Shown: positions 10,383 through 22,040, counted from the first letter of the stretch. The stretch: DNA of 64,000 nucleotides from Adiantum capillus-veneris (GCA_014529385.2 CM043943.1:154787092-154851091); one strand, 5' to 3'. Numbers and translations are program-made. The notes: generated from the sequence alone by a model not told the origin.

Positions 10383-10990
10383 ATGGATGGAGCTGGGGAG
10401 ATGCCAATAGAGGAGGAACACTTAGATCCACAACCCAACCTAGATGAGAACCTTGTTATAGAAATACCTATTAACAAGTTGGGACAATACTTTGAGGGTG
10501 ATGAATCCAATGCGACCATACCAATCACTACTAAGGGATTAACTATGAAGGGAATCCTTGACGGTGGCGTTGGGGTTAGCATTGTGACTAAAAATTTATG
10601 GGAAACTATGGGAAGACCTCACCTTGCGACCACAACTATAGTAGTGAAGATGGCCAATGGGTCTATTGTTAAGTTATTGGGATGCTAGCAGATCTCAAGA
10701 TCAAGGTCTTTGGACATAAAATAAGAGTTACCTTCATTGTTATGGATTTCTCCAAGCACACTATGGCATCGGAGATGATCTTAGGACATCCTTTATTGAG
10801 GGAAGCAAAAATGGTGCATGAATGGTCTAAAAACCATGTCTACCTGCAGTTCCAAGATTCTATCATTCGAGTGGATCTTGTAACTGACCAAGCACATCCC
10901 CTAGGAAACAGGTTCATAATAGATCTGACACCACAATTTACTCAGCCCCATTGCAGTATTGTTACACGTGTAAAGTGGGCACTGATGTTG
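10383..10990 (+). pseudogene. retropepsin-like aspartic protease
   Basis: The 10383-10688 frame carries TKGLTMKGILDGGVGVSIVT, with the D-G-G-x-G active-site motif of gypsy retropepsins (usually DGGAG or DSGA), followed by VVKMANGSIVKLLG. A stop at 10686 coincides with a frame change; 10682-11029 continues with LKIKVFGHKIRVTFIVMDF and EMILGHPLLREAKMVHEW, whose ILGHP-L block is the second conserved protease region. The enzyme would process gag. No RT frame follows. Confidence 0.7.
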
Positions 10991-11800
10991 GGGAAGATTC
11001 TCCTTATATGGACGTACTACCTGGAATGACCGAGTCGGACAATGTGGATTGGGTCCACCTAGCAGCAACCATAGACACTTGGGGAAACAGGGGGACAACC
11101 TGGGTAACACCTGAGGGGGATGAAATGCCACCACTCATACCCTTAAATATGCTAGAAGCACTGCATATAGCTTCTGACAAAACTCATCCTAATATAACAA
11201 AGAAAACATACAAGTGGGTCCCTAAATATTCTTTAGCGACCATGGTTGATGCTAAAAAACAGAAGTCCACATTTTTGGCACCTTGTAAGAAATGTCCCAC
11301 TTGCTGCAAGAAATGTAAGGAAACGTTGCGTTGGATTCCTAAACGACTATTGGAAGCCCAAGGCTACTATCAAGGAAATGATCAAATCTGGGTGCCAAAA
11401 CGTAGATTGTGTTCTTACGGGTCACCTGACCCAAGTGCACCCAATCCTGTAGGTCCAGAACAAATTGACGATCGTGGAAAGAAAAAAAATCACAGAATGC
11501 TACACACACGCTCCAGAGCTAGTTTGGGTACCGAAGAAAGAACAATTTGTTCCACCTAGCTCAGGAAGGGGGGAGTCCCATGAAGCTTCTAGCTCCTCAT
11601 GTAATGCATCCATAGAGGTAAAAGCTTCTCCACAGCCTCCACCTATAATAGTGGACTACCATAAATCTACAAAGGAATCCACACCTCCTAGTGTTCAAGA
11701 ATCACCTGATGAACCACTTCAAGTTCGATCCTGGGAGAGTACCTTACCACCCTTGCAACTCGATGAGGCACCTAAGGTAATAGAAAACTAATGGCAAAAA
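10951..11800 (+). CDS. unrecognised post-protease coding region
   Basis: An open frame of 202 codons at 10951-11559, overlapped and followed by another at 11465-11791. Visible features are TYKWVPKYS, LRWIPKRLL, QIWVPKR and LVWVPKKEQF. This is a spaced (W)(V/I)PK motif occurring about every 35-60 residues, plus a Cys-rich stretch CKKCPTCCKKCKETL that could bind metal. It sits where pol would begin in an autonomous element. I do not recognise it. It may be a diverged gag-pol linker or an extra ORF. Confidence 0.4.
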
Positions 11801-13452
11801 TCCTCACTGATTACCAACTGGAACAATTGGTTTCAAAGGGTGACGATTACATTTCAAACGGTATGATCTACCCAAGGAAGAGGGGAGTGTTTGCTGACAG
11901 TCATCATTCACTCACTCCCCTCTCAACCTTCCTCCCTGACCTCTCAATCTCCCAATATTAGGGAATGTATCTATAAATCCTTATACTCACAAAAAACAAA
12001 AATAATAAAGAGCAAGAGCAATTAGCAAACGAGTGTGCACAATAAAAGTCAAAACATTGACCGAGACCTACACATTCATATCCGGTACACTAAAACAAAA
12101 ACCTATGTCATCAAACACCTTTGATCCTCATCACTCAAGTGATGGAGGGTAGGTAGGATTAGTACGATAGGAGTGTCTGTTTTAAAGTTTAGTGATTAGC
12201 AAAGTTCTTTCTTCCCACTGATGTGCCTCTTAGAGGTATTCTTTGTGTTTCCTCGTGTATACAAGAACGTGTTGCTGTGGTTAGGATTTGGACCTTCATG
12301 GAATCTTTCTCTCATCCACTTTTTGAATCAAGCACGATCATCAACACAAACAGGTGTTTCTTGTCCATTAGCATAGCCCCTTATCTTTTTTGCATCCATG
12401 TTTGTTTGCTTTAATTGTAATTGGTAGCATAATATTCAACACATTTGCTTAGTATCAAACATTAAATTCAATGTCATAAGCACTTGTCTAGGTTTAAAAA
12501 TCAAGCAGTCTGACTAAGCTATTTTGACCAAGCTAGGTGTTAGAGATCTTCTCTTAATACCATGGGGAATGCCTTCCTAATAATCTATGGTCACTTAGGT
12601 TCTTAATCCGATTTAAGCAGCATTGTGTGCAATGTACTAGGGCTTTCTAGTGGGCTTAGTCTCCCTATTGACCTTTAGCTTAAGTATTATAAAGGGAGTT
12701 TACTAGTGTGATGAGCCTGGGGAGGGTAACAATGTTATATGACCCCCCAAAGTTACAAAATTAAAATGCTGAAAACAAACAAACAAAAAAATCAAAGTGC
12801 CACAATGTAAAATCTTAAGCTGGAAGAGAAACCTCAGCTTGATTTGGTACTCCACTCACATGTATCGCCTATGGTACTAGAGCCCTAGAGGTTCCCAGTG
12901 TGGGCGCTTTTCCTTGAAAAGCAAAAAACCCAAGGCATACAAAATAAGCACACACATCAAAATTGAAACAATGTGAAAAGACTTTGCGGGGTCAAAGAAA
13001 AGGAAATAAGTGAGGCGATGATTTCATGAGAAATTCCTTTTATCGTAGCTTAACTACAAGGTCTTCTAGGTATAGCCTCTAGTCAGCCCTCGGACATGAA
13101 ATACTTGGCTCTCACGATTAAACAACTTAATTGACCAGAGAAAATTGAGAAGCTTGCCCATGGTATTAATAGTTGATCTTTAGTGCCTTTCGACCGTTAA
13201 ATTAGCGACCCCGGACTTGTTTAATTTTTTACCTTTACAATTGTTTATGTGTTTGATTATATTGCAATTTAATGTTTATTGCTGAGAAATGGTTTAAAAT
13301 TTTATTACCAATCAAATTGTTTGCCTACAACTACATATGCTTTTTAATTGTATATGAGAATGCAATTACTGTGCCAATGTTGTTTGATTTTGCAGTGACT
13401 TAAGAAGGCTAAGGACATTCATCTCAAATGCTCTTCCACCTCAACGAATGAG
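11801..13452. other. 3' non-coding part of the gag-protease element
   Basis: About 1.65 kb between the last coding-like sequence and the 3' LTR, A/T-rich with short open frames only (for example 12223-12414) and no pol motif in any frame. The purine tract expected just before the 3' LTR is not evident; the nearest weak one is near 13400. Confidence 0.5.
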
Positions 13453-13742
13453 CTTCAACCCTCACGCACATTCCTATCACCTAAGACGGTCGCCGTATTG
13501 TTTATTTGGTAGAGTCAGGTACAAGGCTTGTCGGTCCAGTAGAAAAAGGGTAAGAGTGATCGCCGATGAGAGGCGCACTCTAACTGGAACATTCAAGGGA
13601 TTAGTTGGCTAAGCATGGGCACCCAAGTGTGAATGGGGCGAGCTCATATAAAAGTCAACTAAACCTAAAATTCACTCATTCTCTCATTTGTGCAATTGAA
13701 GAGTGCTCTTGCTCCATCTCCATCTTCTTCTTCTTCATCTCC

Positions 13743-13799
<57 letters not shown>

Positions 13800-14067
13800 C
13801 GTGAGAGAGAGAGAGAGAGAGAGAGAGTGATCGAGCATTGCGACAAAGGCACGATGGCAGTGAAGTGGTTGAGCGTGTCGTAGCGACGTCTCCTTCTTCT
13901 TCGTGGCGAGGAATCCTCCACGACAGCAAGCACAGAGCGATGAGTGACACACCATCATCATCTTTGAGCTTACTAGTTTAGACTAGTTGTGTGCTTGGAG
14001 CGATTTGTGGCTCGCACACATTGTATTGGAAAGTTCATTGCATTGACATGTGGGATAGACGCGCACA
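13453..14067 (+). repeat. 3' LTR of the gag-protease element
   Basis: Partner of 5454-6070, ending at GCGCACA. TATA box at 13647-13653, compound microsatellite at 13744-13827. It is followed by the target duplication AGTGG at 14068-14072. Confidence 0.9.
13744..13827 (+). repeat. compound (TG)n(GA)n microsatellite inside the 3' LTR
   Basis: About 26 TG units (13744-13796), ATGCGT, then about 12 GA units to 13827. Homologous to 5746-5827 but longer in TG and shorter in GA. Confidence 0.95.
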
Positions 14068-14072
14068 AGTGG

Positions 14073-14990
14073 TCTAAGTCTACTTACATCAAGCTAGAGA
14101 TCTTAAGCCCAGAAATCATGTTCTCTTTAGAGTCGAACTTAGCTTATACAAGCTTTGAGATCCCAACGATAGAGGAGCATCCACCCATAATGGATCTTCC
14201 AAACTTGCAATTGATAAAGGTCAATCTTGTTGAGAAAGTTTGGATGAAGGATCATAAGAGTGAAGGATGGAATAGATATGTTGAGGGCAGTGAGGTCAAC
14301 CTTTATAGGTGCTCAGAGCCATACCCAGAAGAGCTGATAGATTACAAGCTCTTATATGTCTATATATACGGAGTCAACTATCAATGGAAGTCTATAGTTG
14401 TTGACAAGTATGGACGAGAATACAGAGCTGCAAAAAGCACAAATCCACAGACTGAACTAGAAAGAGGTGGATATTTGGTCAATGAAAGACCATAGCTACC
14501 TCCACCAAGCACAAGAATTCCTACACGAATTCCAAAGAGGGAGCCACCTGGATTCCCTTCTAGAGCGATAATTAGAGATGAAGTGAATCTATCTAATGGA
14601 CCAATCTCCAACAGAACGACTAATCCCTTCAAAGAAGAACCTAGCCATAGTAGAAGGCTTGAAACAAGAGAAGGATTGGGAGAGTCTATGGTTAGACTTG
14701 TAGACAATCGACGAGTTAGACCATCCTAGATCAAAAAATGGGTAAATAGGAAATATGTCGGAGATAAAGATTCGAGAGATTATGTAGCGGCTTTTAGAAG
14801 AGTTATTAGAGCAGAGAAAGTTTTGGATTTTGCAACATAGTTTGCGGGATTTGGACCATGTATCAAGTAGAAGCAATATAATGATTTACAAATAACACAA
14901 AAGCTAACAGTGGCAAATGCAGCTTTGATCACCTTGATGCAGGAACAAAGAAGTCCTCAATGACAAAGAGCAGACATGAGGGTAATCAGA
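14073..14990 (+). pseudogene. unrecognised coding remnant, possibly retroelement
   Basis: Open from the LTR border to 14495, then in broken frames to about 14990. Readable blocks: STYIKLEILSPEIMFSLES, LIKVNLVEKVWMKDH, VNLYRCSEPYPEELIDYKLL, GVNYQWKSIVVDKYGREYRA, ELERGGYLVNERP, then basic proline-rich sequence (PTRIPKREPPGFPSR) and DSRDYVAAFRRVIRAEKV. Amino-acid use looks like real protein. I cannot name the family. Because a purine tract and LTR-like sequence follow at 15444, it may be gag-like or pararetrovirus-like, which is unproven. The left part is cut by the 5454-14067 insertion. Confidence 0.5.
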
Positions 14991-14999
14991 GGATCTCAA

Positions 15000-15420
15000 A
15001 AATTTGTCCCTGATGAAGCAGATCGAATGCTAGACATGGGTTTTGAAACTTAAGGCAAAAAAATTATTTTATTATCTCCTAGATTTGGCCTCACAGACAA
15101 ACTTTGCATTGGAGTGCAACTTGGCCTAAAGAAGTTGCAGGTTTAGCCATACAATTTCTACAAAATCCTTACAAAGTTGTCATTGGCTCACAAGATCTGA
15201 AAACCAATCATTCAATTCTACAAGTTGTAGAAGTTCTTTTTGGAAATGAAAAAGACACAAATGGCAGATGTTCGTCATCAATTATGATTTTCTTGAATCA
15301 TGTGATGACTATGTACATCGGATTGGACGAACATGACGAGTTCGTGCAAAGGCTATAGCCTATACTTTCTTTACATCAGCAAAACGACAACAAAGACCGC
15401 ACCAACATCGACAACTGGGT
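15000..15420 (+). pseudogene. processed fragment of a DEAD-box RNA helicase (DDX5/RH20-like)
   Basis: Three blocks match the helicase core in order and without introns. Motif II is at 15003-15050 (FVPDEADRMLDMGFE), motif III with its context at 15100-15250 (LHWSATWPKEVAGLA, FLQNPYKVVIGS, ILQVVEVL), and motif VI at 15271-15370 (FVINYDF, DDYVHRIGRT, AIAYTFFTS). Motifs IV and V are missing (about 75 residues), frames shift between blocks and a stop follows HRIGRT. DEAD-box proteins unwind RNA with ATP. Plant genes of this family are intron-rich, so the fragment came through RNA. It lies just before a retroelement-like purine tract. Confidence 0.85.
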
Positions 15421-15443
15421 CATGTCAGGGATGACATGAATAC

Positions 15444-15455
15444 GGAGGGGGGAAG
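15444..15455 (+). other. candidate polypurine tract
   Basis: GGAGGGGGGAAG directly before TGTTGAACG, the arrangement seen at the 3' end of LTR elements, where the tract primes plus-strand DNA. Confidence 0.45.
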
Positions 15456-16391
15456 TGTTGAACGTTGGGTCGACAACATGACATAACTCAACAAAGCCTT
15501 ATTTTCTAAGAATTATGGAATGCTGAGGCTTATGGTTATCAACATCATTTGTAGTAGGTAGTGTAGTTGCAAAATCCGGGGTGCAATGACACTTCTAGAT
15601 TGTAAATACCGCCATTTGACCCCTCAAACTCTATTTTTGGTTAACCTAAGGTAGCCTTAGTATATAAGGTACCTAGGTCACTTTTGTAAAAACACTTAAT
15701 CATAATCTAAGTTTGGTGTTGCCGTCTACTGTGTTTGAGAGAGGAAGAGAGAGAGCGTGAGCTTCATCTTAGCGCTACTCCCCGCTCGTTCATCACATTG
15801 GAGATTCAATTGCACCATCGTACTAGCCTCGGCAAGAGCTACGCGACATGCCAAGCATTCCACGTGAGACTGAGCACGTGCAGTCATGCATCTACAAGCT
15901 CTTTGTGGCTGTAAGTATATCAAACAATGTCCGTTTTCTGCCTACAAGTAGTCATTAGAATCATAGCGACATAAGCTACGCATAGGTACTCATAGATTTC
16001 AATTTTGGGCATTTCAAAATTTTTTGCTCTGTCTTTATACACGTTTTCCGCAGATGGTTTAGAGCTAGGGTTTTGAGTGTAGAGGCTTAGGGACATGTGT
16101 ATCCTAGTGAGGGGATGATGTTTCGTAAGTTTCATACGATTCTGGTATGATTTAGTGAGTTTCCTTCCGTTTGTGTGCATGTGGGTTGGTGGTGTAGTTG
16201 AGAGAAGTGAGGTTATAGATTGTGGTTTAGTTGGCCTTTCAGAGTGTTGTATGTGTAGGATGGTCTCAGCATGACAAGCTAAAGAGATTTCCTCCGTGTG
16301 CCTATCGTATTATCTGTGTCCTCGATTGAAATTATGTTGATCTAGGTTGTGTTGCATGCACTTCATGGGTGGTGTGATTCGCTCTCACAAC
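15456..16391 (+). repeat. putative 3' LTR or promoter region
   Basis: Starts TGTTGAACGTTGGG after a purine tract and holds a TATA box at 15661-15668 (TATATAAG) and a GA-rich leader near 15735. A plausible end is CTCTCACAACA near 16391, but no partner LTR exists in the window to prove the borders. Confidence 0.35.
15661..15668 (+). promoter_or_regulatory. TATA box in the putative LTR
   Basis: TATATAAG in TTAGTATATAAGGTACC, followed about 75 bp later by a GA-rich transcribed-looking leader. Confidence 0.4.
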
Positions 16392-16439
16392 ACTGATCTA
16401 AATGCCCTATCACATCAATTGAATCCATCACCACTTAGG

Positions 16440-17910
16440 TCACATTAGATGAGTAGAACCAATGGATCCCAATATCTATAACCATGGGTAGTTGGTTATA
16501 ATGAAATAGAGAAGAAGATCTCTATTCGTGAGGGTTATTGACACTCTCTCAAGCTTTTTACCCTTCACAATTTCAGTCTCATCTAATTTGATGACAAAAA
16601 AGGCTTTCCTATTCACCTTAGTATGTTGAAGATCATAGAATTCTATCACTGCCCTCTCTGCAAAGTTCTCAAGTCAAAGAACGTATTGTTGAAAGAGTGA
16701 AATTTGAGGTCTTTCTTATTACCAAGATATATGTCATTTATTTGGAAAGGATCTCCAAGAATCTCCATGGCGTTGGAATTAATTTTGAGCCTGGCCTGTT
16801 GAACAACTGATGGCTTTGGAAGCAAGACCCCTTCACTCTTGACTGCTTTAGGTTTCTATTAATGAACTTGAATAGCTTTCGATAACCTGCCTTACTTATT
16901 CCAACTTTGTCCAAAGTGCCTTGAACTTCATATTTGTCCAAAGTAGAACTTTGCAAAAATCCATTAATGCATTTCTTCCTAGCAACCCTAAATCTTATTT
17001 CATTCAATAGGTTTCCATCAACAAGTGGAATCACTTTGAAAAATGATTGTGATGCACCTCTCATGTTTCCTTGTGAATAGTCTGGCTGAACTAAGGACCT
17101 GAGGTAAACACAAAGAAAAACTATAGCACCCCAAGATACCAACTTGCAAGACGACTTTCAATTTGATAAAAAAATCAATTTTACCTCACTGTTTTGATTC
17201 TTCTACTGCAGCCTCCACTTCCTGGCTTGAGACTCTCTATATTCTTCAACTTCTGTTGTCTTTGTCTAAGCCCAACCTTTGTCCTCTTTCTTTTGACTGT
17301 ATTCAACAATGATTGGAGGTTCTTTACCTTCTCCTTGCTTTCTTGAAGCTAATAATTAAGAGAATCCTTCAACTGTAGTAGAAAATGGTTTTTCAGCTTA
17401 AGAATGTCCCTCTCTACTGCAAGGTTTTGTGTATAGGCTAATAGCCCTTTCATACCATCTCCCACAAATCTCATCAATAAAGAACAATTGTAAAATGGTG
17501 AGGTGCATTTGGTGATGGGGTCTATGGGATACAATCTACCATTTGTCCCCATAGATCAATGTGGTTATTTTGTTCTAATCTGAGTGCTTCTATGGTAGAA
17601 GGAGGAGTTTCACAAAGCCTATTTCTTTTTTGGAGAGGGCAATATTCATCTTCCAACTTGACATGGAGATGATAGATACCCTTTTATCAAAATTCATAGA
17701 GATGATATGGGGAAGATGATGAGTTGGATATGGTGCAGAGAAAGGTGTAGAGAAAGGATTGAATATGCAGAGGAAGATTTGAAATTTGGACCAAAAGAGA
17801 AAAATGGTACATTGAGAGGGAGAATTTTTGGGAAAGGGACATATTCCAAAGAGATTTGAAAATGACACTACATGTGGGGCCTGAAAAAGTGACATCTCAT
17901 GCACCTAGTA
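16440..17910 (-). pseudogene. unrecognised minus-strand coding remnant
   Basis: Two open pieces stand out. One is 17552-17349 with a heptad-like, coiled-coil-prone end (LAVERDILKLKNHFLLQLKD) continuing past a stop as a Lys/Gln-rich stretch (ESKEKVKNLQSLLNTVKRKR). The other is 17142-16738 with DKVGISKAGYRKLFKFINRN and FKVIPLVDGNLLNEIRFR. The order suggests one broken protein with an N-terminal coiled coil. I do not recognise it; a transposase or an unknown plant protein are both possible. Confidence 0.3.
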
Positions 17911-18479
17911 AAAATATAAATCCCCCTCCCCCCAATTTTGGGTTTAAATTCCTTGTTCATTAAAAAATGAAAAGAAAAGTATTTTCTCTGTCTACACCAT
18001 TTCGTACAGGGAAACTTCAAGACCTCAAACTTCCCCTAATGAGCACCTTCACGTAGCAGGAAGGGCTGCATATTACCCGATTTGTGATAGCAAGTTACTC
18101 AACAGTTTGATACCTGGTGTGGTGTCCTGTGGGTGCCTCATCGGGCTATGGTATGTGAAGCTGCTTGGTCTCTACTGAGCTAGAGCGCGTTGGGGATTTT
18201 GAAGGAATTTGATAGGATTTTGTGCAAGGTTTTGAACCCCTTTCTGTATGCCATTTGCGAGATATGTTGTACAAGCTCGAGAGCTCTATGGCCTAGTTGG
18301 CTATATCTGACAGATTCTCATCTCAGTAGGAGTTCTCTTCAGACCATTTTTGATGCCGAATTTTGTTTGTTGTGTATTGAGGATTTTGCACATGGTATTG
18401 GCCACACGGTTTGTTCTCAGGTGGGAGATCCTCTTTACTCTCAATTGGACACTTTTTTAGTCTTGTGTGGATATGGCTG

Positions 18480-20914
18480 ATATGTATGGTCATATGTGGA
18501 TCTCTTCATGAGCATTCGTAGGACAAAATTTTCATAGATTTTGTGCCTTTTTGCGTGCAATTTGATGCACATTTTGTTGCTCGTGGTTTTGAGTGGGTAT
18601 TTATTGTTGGTTGTTTGGGTTTGATAGCGATTTTACTGCCATTACTTTGGCAATTTTTCTCTAGCAGTTTTATATGCATGATTTCATGTGATTGAGGTTG
18701 TGATTTTAAGTTGCACTGAGGGATTTTGTGCAATATTCTTTGCAAGTGGGAGATTAGTGCATCTATGCGTTGATGCCGCATTGGGTAAGCTTGGCAATTA
18801 CCTCACAAGTTTGTAGTGTCTTGTGCAATAGGTACAATTCATATATTGACATTGCGAGAGCTTTACGCTCATCAATTTTATTTAGGGATTCTCGGATCGT
18901 TTTCCATTGTGTTTGGGATCGTACCATAGTGTTTTGACATTGTTTATTTCCTTGTTTTGATCTAGTTATAGAGGAAATTTTGTCGTTTTTTACCAAGTTT
19001 TATGCATTTTGTGACAAGTGCTAGAGAATTTTTTAAGCCGAGTTTTGGCTTGTGCCTATGCAGATGGTCATTTTTCTTGCACTCTCATTGTGTAAAGTCA
19101 CACTTAATGCATGATTGGTTCTTGGTTTTGGTAGAGGCTTATGCGCTTTATGCGATCTTTGCCATAGTTTGATCATCTGGTTTTCTTTTGCATTGTGTTG
19201 AGCAGTTATGCTCTTGTGGATAGTGCAATTACATTCTTTGTGGTTTGATCTATAGACTTGTTTTGCACTCAATTATGGTATCTTTAAGTGATAATTCATC
19301 GTTGGATACATAGGTTGGTGTATCGGGTAGATCTCAGAGGCACAGACTCTATGGTTTACTGGAATTGTGGCATATCAAGATGGATGATGAGATGTTGTTT
19401 CAGGCATTGGAGATAGAGGATGATTCCATTGGTTGTTGCTGAGAAAACGAGTGTGGTAGAAACTCCTACCTTTGGAGGCTCACCCAAACATGTGGACTTT
19501 GTCTCACGATTGACAACTAGATAGTAGTGCTTTACACCATGTTACTCCTCAGAGGGAGTGGTTTAGTACGTATTTTTCTCTAAGAGAGGATGGTGTTCAT
19601 GGTATGGGTGACATTCATTTGCACTTCACCAATGGGAGTATGCTTGTGCTCCATGATGTTCCGTAGGTGCCTGATGCTCATAAGAGTTTTATCTCCATCT
19701 CGCAGCTCAGAGATCATGGGTGTCATGTTTAGTTGATTGGTGAGTCTTACTTGATGAAGAGAGGTTTGCTTGTGATAGTGCGAGGCTATCGTGGTGCTTG
19801 TTTGACTTGTGGGTGTCATGTTTAGTTGACTGGTGAGCCTTACTTGATGAGAAGAGGTTCTCTTGTGATAGTGCAAGGCCATCGTGGTGCTTGTTTGACT
19901 CTTCTCTACATTCTTGGTGTCAAAGACACCATAGTCTCTGTGAGTCTGTTGCCATGAAGATATGTGCAATCTAGGAGAGTACACCTTGTTGATGAACAAC
20001 ATGACACTTTGCTTGTTGTGCATGCAGGATCTGAGGAAAGACATGTAGAGCAGGAAATATCTTTGACTGCAAAACTAGAGAAATCACTAGTGGTGGTGAT
20101 AGATTTCAATGCTTTGCGAGTCAAGGAGCAGAGTAGTGAGTCACATGTGCGAGACGGTGCAGTTTCATTGACTTTGCAAACATGTACTCAACGGGAGATG
20201 AGACATGTCTCTTTTGCAGATGAGCTGAGTTCTATGCAAGATGTGTCTACAAATATACATTAAGAGAAGCATTGCTCTAATGAGACACAATAGGTGTTGT
20301 GAAAGTTTGTGCTAACAGAGGTAGAGCGGGTATGCTCCCTAGAGACATCGACAAATATTGATAACATGGAGATCATTGATATGCTTACGCTAGATGCTGA
20401 CATGGTTATGCCAAGATAGGTAGATCATGGTACAATGGATGTAGGGACTATTGCAGTGTTGAGCACCCTGATTTGACACATCCATTTGTCTCTAGTCTTG
20501 ATGGTACAGAGATTGCACATAGTGCAAAGGCGGTTGATAGGGATAGGTTCGTTGAGATTGCATGGATTTTTCAACATTTAGGACATTCATGTATGAGATT
20601 TTGAGATTAAGACTCAAGATAGTAGCTGCAGTGGGAGCATTTGTAGTTGTCATTGTTAGTTGTTCGATGACTGGCACTAGCCTCATGCATTGTGGAGCAT
20701 TGCAACTTATCAAGGATACTTGCAGGACTTGCATGCCACTCTAGTAGTGTTGCACACACATACTTAGTGCTAGAGTGGATATAACTGCATGCACATCTAT
20801 GGAGTGAGCCAATGGGCATAGGTCGAGAGAGTTTCTCACATATTTCTCTTTGTACATACTAGTAGTTTAGCTAGTGGGATCCACTTATTAGTACATTTTT
20901 CTTTAGTGGGAGAT
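18480..20914 (+). mobile_element. copia-like relic R1, internal region
   Basis: Heavily decayed plus-strand element ending in an LTR. At about 19500-19810, reading through stops, it encodes HVTPQREWF, STYFSLREDGVHGMGD, LHFTNGSMLVLHDV and PDAHKSFISISQLRDHGC, the copia protease to pre-integrase region. 18765-19726 is closely paralogous to relic R2 (44230-44424 plus 49083-50057). The 19964-20263 frame (SRRVHLVDEQHDTLLVVHAG) is the longest open piece. Integrase and RT are not recognisable, so the middle is deleted or fully eroded. Confidence 0.65.
19718..19902 (+). repeat. 93-bp tandem duplication in relic R1
   Basis: GGGTGTCATGTTTAGTTGA begins two successive units at 19718 and 19811, each running to GGTGCTTGTTTGACT. 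They differ at several bases, so the duplication is old. Confidence 0.85.
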
Positions 20915-21140
20915 TGTTGGGGTAAAGTCTCCCACCTACTCACCATGTTCGATCGCCCACATTTGTACTCATACCTTATTTTTCATATACATATGAATAA
21001 GGGGCTCACTCACTCTATTCCCATAGAGTGAAGCTCAACCCATATCTCATGTGTATCTCTTCCCTTTCCCACTCTCTCATGTGCTCTTCCCGCTCTCGCA
21101 TCGTCGGCATCGATCCTAAATCACCGAAGTTATCTCAACA
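20915..21140 (+). repeat. 3' LTR of relic R1
   Basis: Preceded by a purine-rich TTTAGTGGGAGAT tract typical of copia 3' ends, starts TGTTGGGG and ends TCTCAACA, giving imperfect inverted ends and a compact 226-bp LTR. No partner copy is present, so the right border is inferred. Confidence 0.6.
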
Positions 21141-22040
21141 TTCAAGAATACCCCAGCTCAATAAAACCTCACGCAAGACCCTCCAAAATGTGAATTACAC
21201 ACAAAAGAATAGCCATAGTCTTTGAAAGGGCTCTTCTAGTCCGAGTTCAAAAATGGTCGCGAAATTGTAGAAAATGCCACAAATGTCTCTACATGGTGTA
21301 CATTGGGTAGTATCTGCAACTCAATATATATGAGTAAGATACTGCACATGAACATGTGCCAAAAATTGATGCGAACAGTAGACAAAATCCTTGTGGGGAT
21401 ACATGCTCTCAAAAGAGCTCAATAGCAATGTATAATAAATTTCACCGTGAACACTCAAGACAAGTATATCTAGTGTTCAAGATGTTGTGTAGATACACAC
21501 TATTTGTGAAGAAAATTAAATGTAAAGAAATCACTATTTGGACTATATTATACATAACGAGGGAACATGGATGGATCTTGAGAGAGTTGAGGCTATTCTC
21601 ATGTAGATAGCACTAAAAAATAGGAATTGTAGACTTTTCTTGGCATGTTGTGATTTTACCTACAATATGTAAAGGATTTTTCAAAGATCACAACCATTAG
21701 TTGGGGTGAAGTCATAACAACAAAGTTTTGAAAAACTCAAAGTGCTAGCTTCAGTGCCAATTTTGAGTATTGTGGACCCTAATGAGGAAATCAACTTGGA
21801 GACATATGCTAGCGGATAAGCATTAGGGAAATTTTATTGCAATGGAGATGCCCCATTGCATTTTTTGAAAGTAAGTCATGGTTAGAGTAAATACTTGGCC
21901 TATGAGCACGATTACTACAAATTGTACATGCACTTAAAAAGTGGTGACACTCGTGTATGGTGCCACTTTTGAGGTCCAAACAGATCGTGAAATTTTCAAA
22001 TGGCCTTCAAGCTAAATGAGTTGAAAGGTAGAAAATCTTG
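21141..22040. other. no feature recognised
   Basis: Mixed A/T-rich sequence with only short open frames. Nothing supported beyond its position between two decayed retroelements; part may belong to the gypsy relic that follows. Confidence 0.5.

Larger units (their letters stand above)
5449..14072 (+). mobile_element. non-autonomous gag-protease LTR retrotransposon (TR-GAG-like)
   Basis: Two near-identical LTRs (5454-6070 and about 13453-14067), a tRNA-Asp-type PBS after the first, and a 5-bp duplication AGTGG at 5449-5453 and 14068-14072 frame an 8.6-kb insertion. Inside are gag with zinc knuckles and a retropepsin-like region. I see no reverse transcriptase, RNase H or integrase in about 2.2 kb of sequence after the protease, and no obvious purine tract beside the 3' LTR. 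Gag-only elements of this sort are known in plants as TR-GAG elements and rely on proteins from autonomous relatives. An alternative is an autonomous element that lost pol by deletion. Confidence 0.8.

Noticed and set aside
16738-17142. 134-codon minus ORF as an intact gene
   Set aside because: Neighbouring in-phase stops and the broken coiled-coil piece upstream point to a decayed gene; no family recognised.
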